DNA of 64,000 bases from Pythium myriotylum. Lineage: Eukaryota > Oomycota > Peronosporomycetes > Pythiales > Pythiaceae. Positions within the stretch are counted from its first letter, which is position 1. Every line of letters starts with the position of its first letter. Under the pieces are notes generated by a model. It made no database searches. It was given only the letters and a program-made list of their open reading frames with translations, and was not told the DNA's origin. This document shows, in pieces, positions 1 through 11,931 of this stretch. A program made the position numbers and the translations under genes. The stretch covers positions 2,108,001 through 2,172,000 of the forward strand of contig JALJCQ010000011.1 of the NCBI GenBank assembly GCA_023091665.1, given 5' to 3'.

Positions 1-2790
1 CACGGTCCCAAAGTACGGACTGCGAAACAACCGCCCTTTCTAAGGAGCGACACGAGACAATCTCTGACTCATGCTTCTCGCGTGTCCAGGCGAGCGGCAA
101 GACCTCGCTTGTGCACGACTTGGTCGCCAAGGAGAACCCGAACGCCGAGCCCAAGACGGCCACGGAGATCGTGGATCTCCCGAGCGTCGAAGCTGTGAGG
201 TACGGTTGTGTGGTCACGCGAGTGGCGGTTCCATATATCAGGCGAGACTGACTCGTTGCGTGGGTGGTGCAGCGGCGTGTGGCTCTATGTGAAGCGCGCC
301 AACTACTCGAATGTCAAGTACATTGCGTTTATTGACCGACCAGGCTTTGGGTTCAACCTGGTACGAGCTGCGTTTCTGTCATTGGGTCCGTTGACAATGC
401 TAACGCGACGTTCGCTGCGACTAGAAACTTGAGAAGCTTCTATACTTGCTGCTGGCTGGCCTGAGCAGGTGATCTTTGTCAGATTCTTCCTTCTTTGGTT
501 TGATTACATCCTGACCGATGCGACTGCATGCAAATAGCGTTGTCGTCCACCATACAAACGGCCTTCTGACGTCAGATGCGATCGCGAATTTCTCGTTTCT
601 CGCATCAAGCGATAGTGAAGAGACCGCGAAGGGCTTTGTATTCCCGCAAAGCCCGAAAATGCTGTGGCTGCTTCAAAATGTGTCGACGGGTCAAATCAAG
701 GAGACACTCGAGGATAAGAACTTGACTGCGCAGGAAGCCGAGCAAGCCTACCTTCGCAATGCTCTGGCCTCGCAGCCACCAGAGAACGGCACATTGATTG
801 AGGTCATCTCCAGCGCTTTCTCGGACCAATCATGCTCGCCAATGCCTCGAGCCGACTCGGCTGGATACGAGAAACGAGTCGATAAGCTGCTGCGCTGGCT
901 GATGGAGTCTGGCCGTAACCGGTATCTCAAAGGCGTCCAGCTGAATGGTCCGCTATTCGGCTCAATTCTCGTGTCCATGCTCGCTCATCGGGACAACGTA
1001 TTCCAGGCTTTTCGCGGCAGGGTGTGGAAAGAAGTCATCCACAATTGCTGCCTCAACATTGTGGAGTCGGGTATTAAGCTGTACAAGTCACGGATGGCAG
1101 AACAGCTAGGCGGAATTGTCGACACGAGCGATCTTCACGACTACACGCCGTTGTTCGTGTCGAAAACACCTTTGCCGCAGGTGGAACTCCCGTGCGAATC
1201 GGATGTTCTTGAGCGAATCCACTTTGAAGCAAAACGAACAGCAAAACTGAACTTGCGGACAATGCCTGTTCGTTCTGGAAAGTTGAACTCATTGTTGCAG
1301 GTACGTCTACTCTGAGGATGTCTCTTCTTGGACAACACTGACTGCTTTTCCATCTATGCCATTGCAGAAACTGTTCAAGGACCTTATCAGCTCTTTGTAT
1401 ACAAAAATTCAAGAAGAAAACAATCGACTATCGTCGGATCTATGCCGCGATCTCCTGAAAGAACTGCATGCTGAGATGACCAACAAAGTCCATCGTCAAC
1501 TTGAAGTCCAGCCTCAGGCAGCAGAGGACACATATGCTGTTCAAACTGTCGAGTTCAAGGTATGCAACTAATTCGGTGATTGATTTGATACCCGCTAATT
1601 CCCTAAATCGTTTGGTAGCGATTCTTTCACAACTACCAAGCTTTTCTGTTCGACTTAATGGGCGAATACACCGAGCGTGGACGCGGCCCGATGAAGGTTT
1701 GGCCACTGATAATTATTCCATTGTCAATCGGCACTGATTTGGATGCATCGAAACAGCGTCAAGAGCTTTCTCAATTTTGCCACGGTGTTATCCGTATGCA
1801 GATGAGGGAGCTTTCGAACGAGCTGAAGGAGATCCGCGAGGGTGACGTTGCCAAACTGGAGGTAAGAGGAACTGCTAGGGATACCGAAGATTCCGTACCC
1901 ATGACGTGCGATGTGCAGGACGCTATTGAAGAGAATGAACAGAAAGTCGAAGATGCGAACGCCAATCAAAAGCTGTTCCAACGTGTAGGTAGTTGCGGCC
2001 AACATTTGAAGAAGTGTCAACTAATTCACCGTCGCTCGCGTAGGAGGCGATGAACGCCCAGAACGAAGTGAACAAGCAACTTGTCGAAGTGGCTCGCTTG
2101 CAAGCGGTACGGATCTACATGTTCCCCATAGTAGCCATTATCCCTGTTAACCCGTCACCCGACGATTCACAGCTTCGGAAGGAGGCGCTTGAAGGGGCGA
2201 TTGAAGACGTTGACAGCATGCATGCGTTGGCTACGAAACAGAAGCAGTTGATTGAAGAGGCTGCCTTCGTATCAGTGCAAGTGCCGAGTCAAAAGGTGAT
2301 TGAAGCAGCTCAAGAATCTGCAGCCTCTCAACTCCAAGGATATCTAATCAAACAAGGCGCAGGCGGTAACGCCTTTAACCCCCTTGGCCGGCGAAACTGG
2401 AAGCAGCGATATTTCATCTTGCTGGGAGAGCGTTTGATTTACGCGAAGACCAAAGACGATTATGAGCGAGGCCGAATCATTAAGGAGCTCCAACTCCCAG
2501 GGTATGTCCACTCTCATCTTTACCGACTTTTGCGTCACGCTAATCATGCTTGATTTCATAGATGCCGAGTCGAGCCTTCCTTGGATGCTGGGGAAGGTTT
2601 TGATATCATTCCACCTGGTACGGGATCGCACGTGTACGAGCTTCAACGTGGATTGTTCGAGAAGAACAGTCGGAAGAAGTCTTCATATGCCGACAACGGT
2701 CGCATCTTCAAACTTCGTGCGCTCAGTATTGAAGAGCGCGACAAGTGGATCAAGGCCTTGCGTAATGCTGCCGGAGGCTACAAGAAGTAG
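1..2790 (+). CDS. GBP/atlastin-like large GTPase with C-terminal PH domain (5' partial)
   Basis: Ten exons fit GT-AG sites and phase: 1-12, 90-199, 273-360, 425-468, 538-1300, 1368-1559, 1619-1984, 2044-2106, 2173-2501 and 2562-2790, giving 731 residues up to the TAG at 2788. The gene begins before the window. The intron at 13-89 splits the P-loop, which reads GPKASGKT after joining. Exon 3 gives the GBP-type switch (SGVWLY) and the G3 motif (DRPGFGF). A long helical region follows, then acidic coiled coil (about 1860-2300), then a PH domain from 2338 to the stop (GYLIKQG; W at IEERDKWIKAL). Known for the family: dynamin-superfamily GTPases that remodel membranes; PH domains bind phosphoinositides. 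Inferred: membrane-targeted remodelling GTPase. The stop lies 64 bp from the convergent augmin-like gene. A strong GT site at 1861 lies in open frame and was not used. Confidence 0.75.
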
Positions 2791-2854
2791 CAAGATCAAT
2801 GGATGCTTTAGCTTGGAGTTGTTGGTTCACACGATGGTTTGTTTTTGTCAACCG

Positions 2855-4380
2855 TCACCACAAGTCTGAGGCTTGTGATAGACGTTGAACCCTAGCGTCT
2901 TGGATCGCATGTGCCTTCAAACTCGACTCCATATTCATCTCGAACTGAATCTCCTCAAGTAAGTGGCCGACCTGAAGAAGTAGCGAAGAGATCTGTTCTG
3001 TGGATTCTTCCATGCCTTGGGCAAAAGCTAACGCGTCTGCGACCTGTGGGACACGTTCTTGGTTAGCCGCAGCTGCAAATTAGCGGCACTTTCTACTGAC
3101 TCACCGTCGAACTGGTGCCGTCTGAATGAATTTGCTTGGAAAACGCCTGGAGTGTGGAAGACAGCCCCTCTAGCTGACGTTTGAGCTCTGGAGGGTGGCA
3201 CACGACTCCTGGCGTGGGCATTCTCTGCAAGGACGCCTCCAAAGAACGGGCAACGACCATTAGATCGCTGTTGAACGTCTCGATGACCGACGCCAATTGT
3301 ACGAAAGGCTCGGCTTGGTCATGCAGATGCTCTTCAAGGCTTCGAACGTGAAGCTCACGATCAAGTCGAATCGAAGTATCATGGAGCAACTGGAGCTTAG
3401 ACTGCAGTACTTCCCACGCCGCGACCATTTGGCGCTATACCAAAACATGCCACGTGAGTAGATCCATAGACCACGATACAATGGATTCGACAATACCTCT
3501 GCACTCTGCTCCTGTCGACTAAAAGTCTCGGCAGCTTTCGCTTCAGCAAAACACAGTTGAACGTAGAGACTCTCAAGCAGCTCGAGCTCCTCTTCAGTTG
3601 CTGATGATGGTACACGAGTAGCAGCTGCTACTGTCGTCGTTGGTTTGGTAGGAACAGAGACACTTGGTGTCTGTGGTTTGGTGACGGTGATGGTCGCTGG
3701 GGTCGGCCTTGAAGACGGCGTTGTGACTCGTCTCGTCACAGGAGTACTCGCTATGGGCGCTCGCGACGTCAGTCTCGATGGCGCTTTCTCCGTTGGCGGC
3801 GTTATCCTCTCGGGCAATGTTGGTCGAGGTGCAGCCCGCAGCATGTCGACCTCCGGAGCAGTCGAGCGGTTCACTTTGACAGATGCTCGTTGGGCCGCCT
3901 TGTTGGCCTTGTACAATCGCAGCTTGTCGTTGATACTCATTGCGCCATTCGAACTCGAGCTCGAAGTACCTGTCGAGTCCCCTCGACTGGTCGTGGATAC
4001 TGCTGGTGTCGAAAGCACGGGCGTCTTACTCGACGACGACACTATGGCAGTCCGAGTCTGAGCAGCCGTCTTGGACGTCACGATCCGACCGGAGCCGACT
4101 TTGATCGACGCTGCATTGCTGCTACTACTGGCGACAGCGGGGCGTCCATTGCGGTCGGAAGACGCTCGCGACGCCGCAGGCTTGGCCTCGAGATTGGATT
4201 TCTGCAGGGCCTGCGCGTATCGCGAAGCCACGACTTTGACTGCGAATGACGAAGCCGCCAAGGCACGAGAGTCAGCGATTCCACCGCGAGACGAAAGCAC
4301 AAGGATCGAATTAGTGAATTCGCACCTTTGGTGGCCGGCGAGGGCCTGCGTCGCGGCGTGGCGTCGCTCGGCGTCTCCAT
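2855..4380 (-). CDS. HAUS8/AUG8-like augmin subunit
   Basis: Four exons on the minus strand: 4380-4326, 4239-3497, 3434-3105 and 3043-2855 (438 residues). The ATG at 4380 was chosen because it joins in phase to the next exon and gives METPSDATPRRR, then a basic motif KVVASRYAQALQK that resembles the HAUS8 N-terminal microtubule-binding motif (RVIESRYLQYEK). Residues to about 265 are Ser/Thr/Pro/Ala-rich and basic, likely disordered. The rest is helical (LELLESLYVQL, MVAAWEVLQSKLQLL, SLEASLQRMPTPGV) and follows the order of the plant AUG8/QWRF coiled coil. Augmin recruits gamma-tubulin to existing microtubules for branching nucleation in the spindle. A longer non-ATG open frame to 4429 runs through the first intron and is not the start. 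The canonical QWRF tetrad is absent. Identification is by motif order only. Confidence 0.6.
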
Positions 4381-4650
4381 ACTCAACGGAAGTTGCCGTT
4401 GTTGGAGATGATTGGATTTCTCCCCCCAAAAGTCAACAAATGACTGGAACACCCTCTATTAGAGCCAGTACTCTCTACAAAAGAAATCTCTCTATTGGAG
4501 ACCGCTCACCGTTATAAGAACATGGCTACCTGAAAATAGAGATGTGAGCTGCTCACAGGAATTGGGAGATGGTTCCTACCCAGCTCCAGCGTGTCGTGAC
4601 GACGACGAGGCCGCGGGGCGTTCGCGACCGCCGCGTATCTTTCGAAGCCC

Positions 4651-6930
4651 ATGCGTCCGTCCTCGTCTCACGGATTCGGCATGCGGCCGGGGTCGTCGCA
4701 GAGCATGTACCGACTACCGAGCTACATGCGCGCGCCGACGGGTCTCTCGACTGCTCGCGCGCCGCGCCCCAACATGGTCCCGCAGGACTTTCTCGTGCGA
4801 GACCTCAAGGAAAAGCGCAAATTCCGTCTGCTGTCACGCAAACTCACAGTGTTCGTGACATTCGTGTGCGTCTACATCGCGGTGCTGCTCATCGACCGCA
4901 ACATCTCGGGGCGTGCGTTCGCATCGAGACATCTCTTTTTGATTCTCTGATTAACCGCGGTTCTATATGTAGGCTCGGTTGTTCGCCACATCATCGCGAA
5001 TGAACTGCTCGACACGTCACGCGCCCAGTCTGGCATCACGTTCAGCTCGATCGGCAGCATCGCCGCGTTTTGGGACTGGTTCCTAAACTCGTTCATGGAG
5101 ATTGTGTACGCCACAACAGACGCCAATGGGTTTACTCGACCCAACGACGAATTGTATACCATCGCGTCGCACACTGTGATCGTCGGTGGCTTCCACTTGA
5201 TCCAGCAGCGATTTGCTGCTGTCAACACGTCGGCCCCCAGCACCAAGGGAGAACGATGTTACAGCACGCTCGCGCCCGTAATCGGACTAATGTGTTTCTC
5301 AACAAAGTCCGATTCCCAGGCCAGCTTTGGCTTGTCTAATGGCACTTCACAAAGCCTCGATCTCTTGCACTCGTTGAGCATGTTCAACTACACAACATCC
5401 AACATGACATCATCAAGTGGCTTCCAAACGCTCTTTCTGCGAAGCTCCACGGGAGGACAAGAAGAGCTCGATCGCGCAAACTTGATGCAATCGTTTCGGT
5501 GGATCGATCGTCAGACACGGCAAGTCGAGATTGTCATGCCACTTTACAATCGCAACCTCAAGCTGTGGTCCGTCGTGGATTTGACAATCGACTTCGATCT
5601 TGCGGGTGGTGTCACGCCGAGTTCGTTGATCCATGTAACAAACCTCGAACCATACGACTTGACGAATCGACGCAACGTCGTTCGTAGCATCCTCGAAGGT
5701 GTGTTCGTCCTCCACGTAATCTATTTCTTCTTCCTCGAGCTGTGGGACATCTGCGTGCTTTCCAACGGCAGCTTTCGTGTGGTACGTTTGTGCTTCGTTG
5801 AGACGTATGGACGCTGGTGGTCTGATCGACGTGACGCATTCTATTTTACTTAGTACATGGCAAGGTACGGCGTGATCAACAACTTAAGCGATTGGGGGAA
5901 CATCATTGTCAACACAGCGATCTGCCTCTGGCGATTCTTCTGCCAGCACACCACGACGCGCTCAAGGTTACTTTCCATCCAGTCGTTCGAGGAGTACGTC
6001 CCAGCGTCGAAGCTCGCGCTCTGGGACGAGATCCTGCTCGCAATGAATATTTGCAACGTGCTTTTGCTCACAGCACGAACGCTGAAGTATTTTCAGGTTA
6101 CGAACGGCGGTCGCCGGCTCATGTACAGTGTGTATGGCGCGATGCCTGAGGTTCTGTCGTTCCTGCCAATCTACTGTGCCGTCATCATTGGCTACACATT
6201 TGCGGGTCACATGCTCTACGGGTTGAACTTCCCGGAGTGGTCAACCTTTCCCAGCGCACTCTTTCGAGTATTTGAGCTCAATTTTGGTCTCTATGACCCA
6301 GGTGCGATCTACGACGCCGGTGGGTACCTCAGTGCCATCTTCATCTATTCGTCGAATGTCGTTTTCTGTATTCTCATGCTCAATGTGTTCATGGCGATCG
6401 TCATGTCGACATGGGAGCAACTGTCCGAGAAAGAGGCCGAAAAGGCTCAGGAGAGGAAAGAGTTTTCGTCACAGATGAGCTTAACGGACATGGTATATCT
6501 CATCCTCATGAAGGAGGACGTCGTGGACGCGCTACTCGACGTGGCCCTAGATCTTGAGGGCCACGAAAAGATCAGTCTCGCCATGTTCACCAAAGAGTGG
6601 CTCGCCACCGGAATGGAAGTATCCCCAAATACATGGGACCGTATCGTACACTGGTACTGGGACTCGAAATCGCCAGGAGGTGGATCCGCTGATAGCCTCT
6701 CGATCGACAACAAACCTCTTGGTTCTCGAATCGGTAGCGTGCTTGAAATGACGGACGACGCAGTCAAAGTCATTCAGAGTCCCCGTGAGCTAAGCTCCGG
6801 TCCCGACATCGTCAAAAGCAAACCGGCTTCGAGCTCAGTCAAGCCGCTGTGGTCGAAACCCGGTAGCGCGAAAGTGGCCGCTGATGTTAACGTATCAGAC
6901 GAAGCAAAAGAAGAGAGTGTATTGAATTGA
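4651..6930 (+). CDS. Polycystin-2/TRPP-like cation channel
   Basis: Three exons, 4651-4912, 4973-5781 and 5854-6930, encode 715 residues. The N terminus is basic and cytosolic (MRPSSSHGFGM), followed by TM1 (VFVTFVCVYIAVLLI). The extracellular region has the polycystin order: an LLDT...SIGSIAAFWDWF segment like the PKD2 TOP-domain start, then many NxT/S glycosylation sites and cysteines. Exon 3 carries the voltage-sensor-like helices, the pore region (FRVFELNFGLYDPG) and S6 (VVFCILMLNVFMAIVMSTW). After S6 comes a charged coil (EKEAEKAQERKEF) and a Ser-rich tail. PKD2-type channels pass Ca2+ and other cations, often in cilia; a flagellar-zoospore role is inference. The gene is divergent from the augmin-like gene (270 bp between starts) and convergent with the FYVE-START gene. 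Confidence 0.85.
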
Positions 6931-7179
6931 GGAAGGGAGTGGTAGCCCTCTATGGTGCAACGCGAGGCTCCCACTGGCGTCGTGCGTCGTGGGAGCAAAA
7001 AGGAGACGGTCGCAGAACGAGATACACAGGGACAACGCAATTACGCACGCACGGCTTGTTGCCACTTTTTTAAATCAATCGGCTGAAGGGTGAGATTTCG
7101 GTCGCGGCACATCTTCTCATCGATGGCGCTCTAGGGGAATCAATGGTGTTGTACAAAACTTCGGTGTGTGTATGGACGC

Positions 7180-8631
7180 TCACGCCGTCGTCTCGGTGCT
7201 GCCACTTCCAATGGTGGCAGCGAGATGACGTCGGAGGTTGCGGATGAAGCAGCACTGCTCGCTGATCGATCCCTTGCGGATGAGGCTTCCAGGGAAGTAG
7301 CCCTTGATGTCGCAGTTGAGGACCCAGATGAAGCGGCACTTGAACGCCGAGGATTCATGGGGCAAAATGATGAAGCCCGTGACGCCGTTCTCGCCGCGCG
7401 TGATGCCCTTGCCCTGCTTGATGAGGTTCTTGCCGGCGCAGTTGCTGCCAATGATGTAGCCGCCATCCTTCTTGCGCCACGTGCGCGTGTTCACAAAGTC
7501 GCGGCTCGAGATCATACCGCCCAGCGCCGGCGCCGAGGTCACATGCACAACATCCGTCTCCTCGCTCAGCTTCTGCACGATCTTGTTCTCGGCGACCGTA
7601 ATGTTCCAAGCACTGTCCTCGAACTGGCCATGGAGCACGTCGAAGAGCTCTTCCGGAGAGAGATCGAGAACAGCCTCGCACTTGAAGTTGCGCGCAGGCT
7701 TGCCGTCGCGGGAGGTGATGGTGACGTCATCGATCGGGAACGCGTTCTCCTCGGGGGTCCAGTTGTTCTCCGACATGGCGATATCCCACAGCTCATCGAT
7801 CGTCTTGTCAGCGAGAGCGAGCATCTCTGCCTTCTTGGCCTCCGTGAGCCCGAGCGGGTTCTCGTCTTGAACCTCCGGGATAGCCGACTCGGAAGGTGAC
7901 GGTGCCGACGACGCATGGTGCACGTGAGATGAATGACGAGCTTCGACGTGGGTGGTGTATTCCGCGTGGAATGGTTCCGGTTTTTGGCCCACAAGACGGA
8001 GCGAGACCAAAAGCTGGTACAGGTTCTTGAGGAACCCAGCGAGTAGTATCCAGATAGCAGGATTAGTGTAGGCAACTTCGTCCTTGAGGAACCAGAACGA
8101 CGCCGCGAAGCACACCATGGACGCCAGCATGAAGTTGACGCTGGGTCCGACGTCCGGGGTCTCGACGATCTCCGTGGTCTTGGTGTCCATGACGAAGTCC
8201 GAGCTCGCGGTCGAGAAGTGCGAGACGCGCTCCGAGTTGTCGTCAATGTCGTAGAGGATCGCGTTGGCCTGCGCCTGGTTCGAGCACGGGTCACAGACGC
8301 GCTGGCGCTTGGGGATCTCGCCGGGCGACGTCGCGATCATCATCCGCGTGCGCGAACACGCGTTGCAGAAGATGTTGCCGCAGATGCGGCAGTGGTGGCG
8401 GCGGTTCACGAGCGTGAAGACGCGCTCGCACTTGCGGCAGGCGCCGCACTCGGCGTCATCGACCCATCGGCCCGAGACGCTCTCCTTCTGCGGCACGACC
8501 GAGCCGGACCAGCTCGTGGAGCTCGTGGACACGGAGGAGAACGAGTGGCGGTGTCGCTTGGCGGCCTCCGATCGCTCGCGGGGCGCGTCCATCCGAGTCC
8601 TTCCGTCGGCGGCGGTCGGCCCAAGACACAT
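7180..8631 (-). CDS. FYVE zinc finger, transmembrane, START domain protein
   Basis: A single exon reads 483 residues from the ATG at 8631; a second in-frame ATG at 8592 is possible, and the frame stays open upstream without an ATG. Near the N terminus a full FYVE finger is visible: the WVDD entry, paired Cys (CGACRKC), RRHHCR and RVCDPC. FYVE domains bind PI3P on endosomes. A hydrophobic stretch follows (SVNFMLASMVCFAASFWFL, then AIWILLAGFLKNLYQLLVSL), one hairpin or two membrane helices. The C-terminal half is START-like (LDLSPEELFDVLHGQFEDSAW ... FIWVLNCDIKGYFPGSLIRKG), a lipid-carrying fold. Inferred role: endosomal lipid sensing or transfer. FYVE-START proteins are abundant in oomycetes; the membrane segment between the domains is less usual. 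Confidence 0.8.
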   Translation of the reverse strand: MCLGPTAADGRTRMDAPRERSEAAKRHRHSFSSVSTSSTSWSGSVVPQKESVSGRWVDDAECGACRKCERVFTLVNRRHHCRICGNIFCNACSRTRMMIATSPGEIPKRQRVCDPCSNQAQANAILYDIDDNSERVSHFSTASSDFVMDTKTTEIVETPDVGPSVNFMLASMVCFAASFWFLKDEVAYTNPAIWILLAGFLKNLYQLLVSLRLVGQKPEPFHAEYTTHVEARHSSHVHHASSAPSPSESAIPEVQDENPLGLTEAKKAEMLALADKTIDELWDIAMSENNWTPEENAFPIDDVTITSRDGKPARNFKCEAVLDLSPEELFDVLHGQFEDSAWNITVAENKIVQKLSEETDVVHVTSAPALGGMISSRDFVNTRTWRKKDGGYIIGSNCAGKNLIKQGKGITRGENGVTGFIILPHESSAFKCRFIWVLNCDIKGYFPGSLIRKGSISEQCCFIRNLRRHLAATIGSGSTETTA

Positions 8632-10160
8632 CCGATCGTTACGCTGCGTCGGTCTTGTCCGCAATGAGAAAGCTGGCGACTGCCTCGCTCTCGGCAACGA
8701 ACGAACGCGCGCGCTCTCTCTTTACACGGCGCAGCAGACGTCGCGGCGTCCAGCTGGGGCGCCGATCGGTATGGAGCGCGCGACGACGACGGCCAAAACG
8801 CCTCGTTCCGTAACGGCTTCTCGCTCTCTCTGTCTCTCGGGAGGGGGCCGATGAGAGAGCCGAAGCGCCGGGCGGAGAATGACGAAGCGCCCGAACAAGT
8901 AAGTCGCCTCGGAACGAGGGGATGAGATGATGCCGGCTCCCTTCGTCATGACATTGCGGCCGCGAGACCGAGGCGTTGATGGGTAGTTCACCCACGATCA
9001 TTGGGTGAAAAGGAGGCGACACACATTCATTCGCAGAGGTTGTAGGCACTGTGGCGTGGGTCGGTAAGAGCGTAACCCAGGCAAGCGGGTGGGTAGCTGG
9101 AATTAAGTATGAGAGGTTCGCAGGCTTTTCCACAGGTCGCGAATGTTCGCTTGATGATTGCATCATGGGTTCGCACTGAACCGCTTGAGATAGCGCATAC
9201 CTCTTCTATAGCATATAACTATAAGACCTATTTACAAAGGGAATACGGTACGGCTTTTCGCTTGTTGACGGCGACCAGGCCGGAGCTGCTCAAGAGCTAC
9301 GGTCTCGGCGCGACCTCGCGACGCCTGGCGATCGGCCAGCGCCCGCGTGACTCACGCGGCCACCACGCGCTACTCGCTGGCGAGAGACTCGACCTCTTTC
9401 CGCTCGACGACGGCTCCGGTCCGCTGGTCGCGAGGCCGGAACCCGGAAACGGGAGACCATGCGGTTCGGTTCTTTGCGCTGCAGGCACTCTTACTAGATT
9501 AGCACGTTGCCGATCCTCGAATAAGTCGCCTGATCCGGCTCGAAGAGACCAACCTCAACGTGCACAAGAGGCCCCGCGTCGAAAGCCACGCGCAGCGAGC
9601 CAGCAGTTTGTGGCGGTGGATTTCTCGGGCCACAGCGCCGGTGCCTCCTGGCCTTTGCCCTTGCACTCGATGGTCATCTGTGTGAGCCAGCGCCGATGGG
9701 ATCCACCAATATGGTCGCACTGAAAGAAGCCGCGACATTGTTGAAGAGTCGAGCAGGTCGCTCTTCAATCACATCCGCAGTCCCGCTCTATTCCGGAGAT
9801 ACCTGCGTTTAGTGGCATTGAAGGTTTTCTAAATCTGTCAAACCCGAGCAACGAAGAGCGACTTGAAACATGGATAACTAGGAACACGAGGTCACTAAAC
9901 CAGGGCTGATAGTCGGTTCGCTCATCCACGTCTGGTGGACTTGACAGGTGGTGAGCCAGAGCATGTAGCTGTCAGGTGTCAATGGAGGTACATGGTCATG
10001 GACTCGTCGCACCTCTGCACACATGGCCGTACGGATCGACTGTCACTCGCCTCTTCGCAATCGAGTGGCGTGTCGGCGCGACGCGAGGCAGACACTCGCG
10101 CTGCCCACTCGCGAATCCGACCGATCTCCCACGGACCTTACCCGCCCTCCCTAATTGAAC
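8632..10160. other. Gene-poor interval
   Basis: It lies between the FYVE-START gene and the small PH gene, so it should hold both promoters. An open frame of 204 codons at 9109-9723 has overlapping opposite-strand frames of equal quality, and I recognise no domain. Nothing here can be supported as a gene. Confidence 0.4.
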
Positions 10161-10781
10161 ATGGCCGATTACGAAGGATACCTGCTGCTCCACGACGCGG
10201 GCCGCTACGCCGACCCGGTCTACTTTGAGCTCGAGAACGGGCTGCTGCAGTACTTCTCCAAGAAGAACGGCAAGTGGCTCGGCCAGTTCTCCATGACGCG
10301 CCACCGCGTCACGGCGCGCCCGGTCAAGAACTCGCCCAACCCGAACCGATTCGTGCTCGAGCTCTGCCCCGTGCGCTCGATCCACGACACGGAGCGCTCG
10401 ATTAGCCAGTTTAAGCGCGTCACGATCGTGCTGAGCGCCTCGTCGCCGCGCGTCATGACCGAGTGGATCCGCGCGTTTTACATGTGGCGCCGCCGCAACT
10501 GGTGCGACGGCACGGTCATCGCCGACCACGACGACGAGTTCAGCGTGTTGCGCATGATGATGCACATGCACCACCTCGAGCTCAAGATCACGCAGGACTT
10601 GGACATGACCATCCGCAAGGTCACGGTCACGCCCGAGATGGACAACGAGATGGAGGCCGTCGAGCTCAGCAGGAAGAACATGATGATGACGCCACGCACG
10701 CGCCTCTCCATGCTCAAGCTCGGCCGATGGGCGATCCCCGCGGTCCGATCGACCAAGAACGCCAGCTCGGCTATCCTGTGA
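10161..10781 (+). CDS. Small PH-domain protein
   Basis: A single exon of 206 residues from the ATG at 10161; the codon two triplets upstream is TTG and was rejected. The N-terminal 110 residues have a PH-like course: EGYLLLHDAGRYADPVYFEL, GLLQYFSKKNGKWLGQFSM, and a C-terminal helix with Trp (RVMTEWIRAFYMWRR). PH domains bind phosphoinositides or proteins. The remaining 95 residues are Met-rich and charged with no recognised domain, ending in a basic tail. A role in lipid-dependent membrane recruitment is inferred. Oomycetes carry many short PH-only proteins of unknown role, and a partner cannot be named from sequence. Confidence 0.65.
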   Translation: MADYEGYLLLHDAGRYADPVYFELENGLLQYFSKKNGKWLGQFSMTRHRVTARPVKNSPNPNRFVLELCPVRSIHDTERSISQFKRVTIVLSASSPRVMTEWIRAFYMWRRRNWCDGTVIADHDDEFSVLRMMMHMHHLELKITQDLDMTIRKVTVTPEMDNEMEAVELSRKNMMMTPRTRLSMLKLGRWAIPAVRSTKNASSAIL

Positions 10782-11931
10782 GCCGGTTGATGTGCCACGT
10801 ATGTGGATGTTTGTACGTGTTGTTTCGTGAGTTCGCGTTGGCGCGCGTGCCTAGAGTTGTATGTCTCAATGGAGTCTAGTGGATGATAATGCAATGGAAC
10901 GAAGGAGAAGTTCCGACCCACTACATTATTTCCCATTTCTTTGCTTCCTCCACGCTTTCTTGTAGCGAAAGCTGGAATCCATTCTTGGTAGGATGATGGG
11001 CGTCGTGTGGATGCCTTCCCGTTCTTCCAAAACATAATGCAGGGTGGACAACACCGTCAATGGCATTGGTGCCGGCAGACATCCACTTACATGTTGTGCA
11101 TTTCTTCTGATCGATATGGATCTGATCCCCGACTCCTCAAACTCCAAAGTCTATGCCACTCCATGCGGTTTTGCTCAGTCTTCTTCGAGTGCGTAATGGG
11201 CCTTCTCGACGGATCGGCTTGCATGAAGAACTCGAGGAAGCGTGATCTTTCTCTTCCTGCATATTTCTAGCTTCCACAGACGCCACCGCATGTTTGGATC
11301 AAGCGTCCAGCAGACCGATAGCACTGCTTGAACTTCTGATCGCCTTGCGTATGATCTCGGCTCCTGGAGGCCGCGTGGTGAAAGGCAACTTCCGTGGGCG
11401 CAAGTTGCGCCCATAAAACTTCTCAGAAGTCGAGTGGTTGCCCTTTGACCATTTGGTAGACGCATGCAGCAGGTCGCAATTTTTCCCAATGCTTGGAGAA
11501 CGTTGGCTATCACAAGAAACAACTTGGCGAGATTGCTGTTGCGATTCTCGAGCTGACGAAGGCTTGACTGGTAATCGCATTTGTACGCTGTTCCACATGA
11601 TGCAGACGATCAACATTCGAGATGGCGTGCACTTCCACTATGTATCTCTTTCGCATGGTCCTTCTGGAATGTCCAGTCTAGTTTCGTAGCCACCATTTCC
11701 GTATCCTCATGAGTATAGAGCGTCCTCGTAGCTCCAAAGCAAGTTCATATCTCACGCCGCCCCTACTCTGAGCTCTCGCTGATTTCAGCGCTCCTAAGCA
11801 AAGGCTCTTGACCGTGTTGATGTTGAAAACAGAGAAGGAAAGTGCGAGAGACGATTAAGTAGATGATGCTCTAGGTGCCCAGCGAGGAGGCTCATATATA
11901 ATTTTTAGGGTTTCTAGGGGTGGGACGGAGT
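10782..11931. other. Gene-poor interval
   Basis: No frame has both length and recognisable motifs. Minus-strand frames at 11175-11522 and 11299-11616 are short and overlap each other out of frame, and could be decayed coding sequence. The interval contains the 3' flanks of both neighbouring genes. Confidence 0.35.

Noticed and set aside
1861..1866. Strong donor GTAAGA in the GTPase gene
   Set aside because: The frame remains open and reads as acidic coiled coil to the next good donor at 1985; no matching short acceptor was convincing.
4381..4429. Longer minus-strand frame giving an N-terminal extension of the augmin-like protein
   Set aside because: It begins at TTG and reads through a good 86-nt intron. 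The ATG at 4380 in another frame splices in phase and gives a family-like N terminus.
9109..9723. 204-codon open frame
   Set aside because: No domain, and similar-length frames run on both strands in GC-rich sequence.
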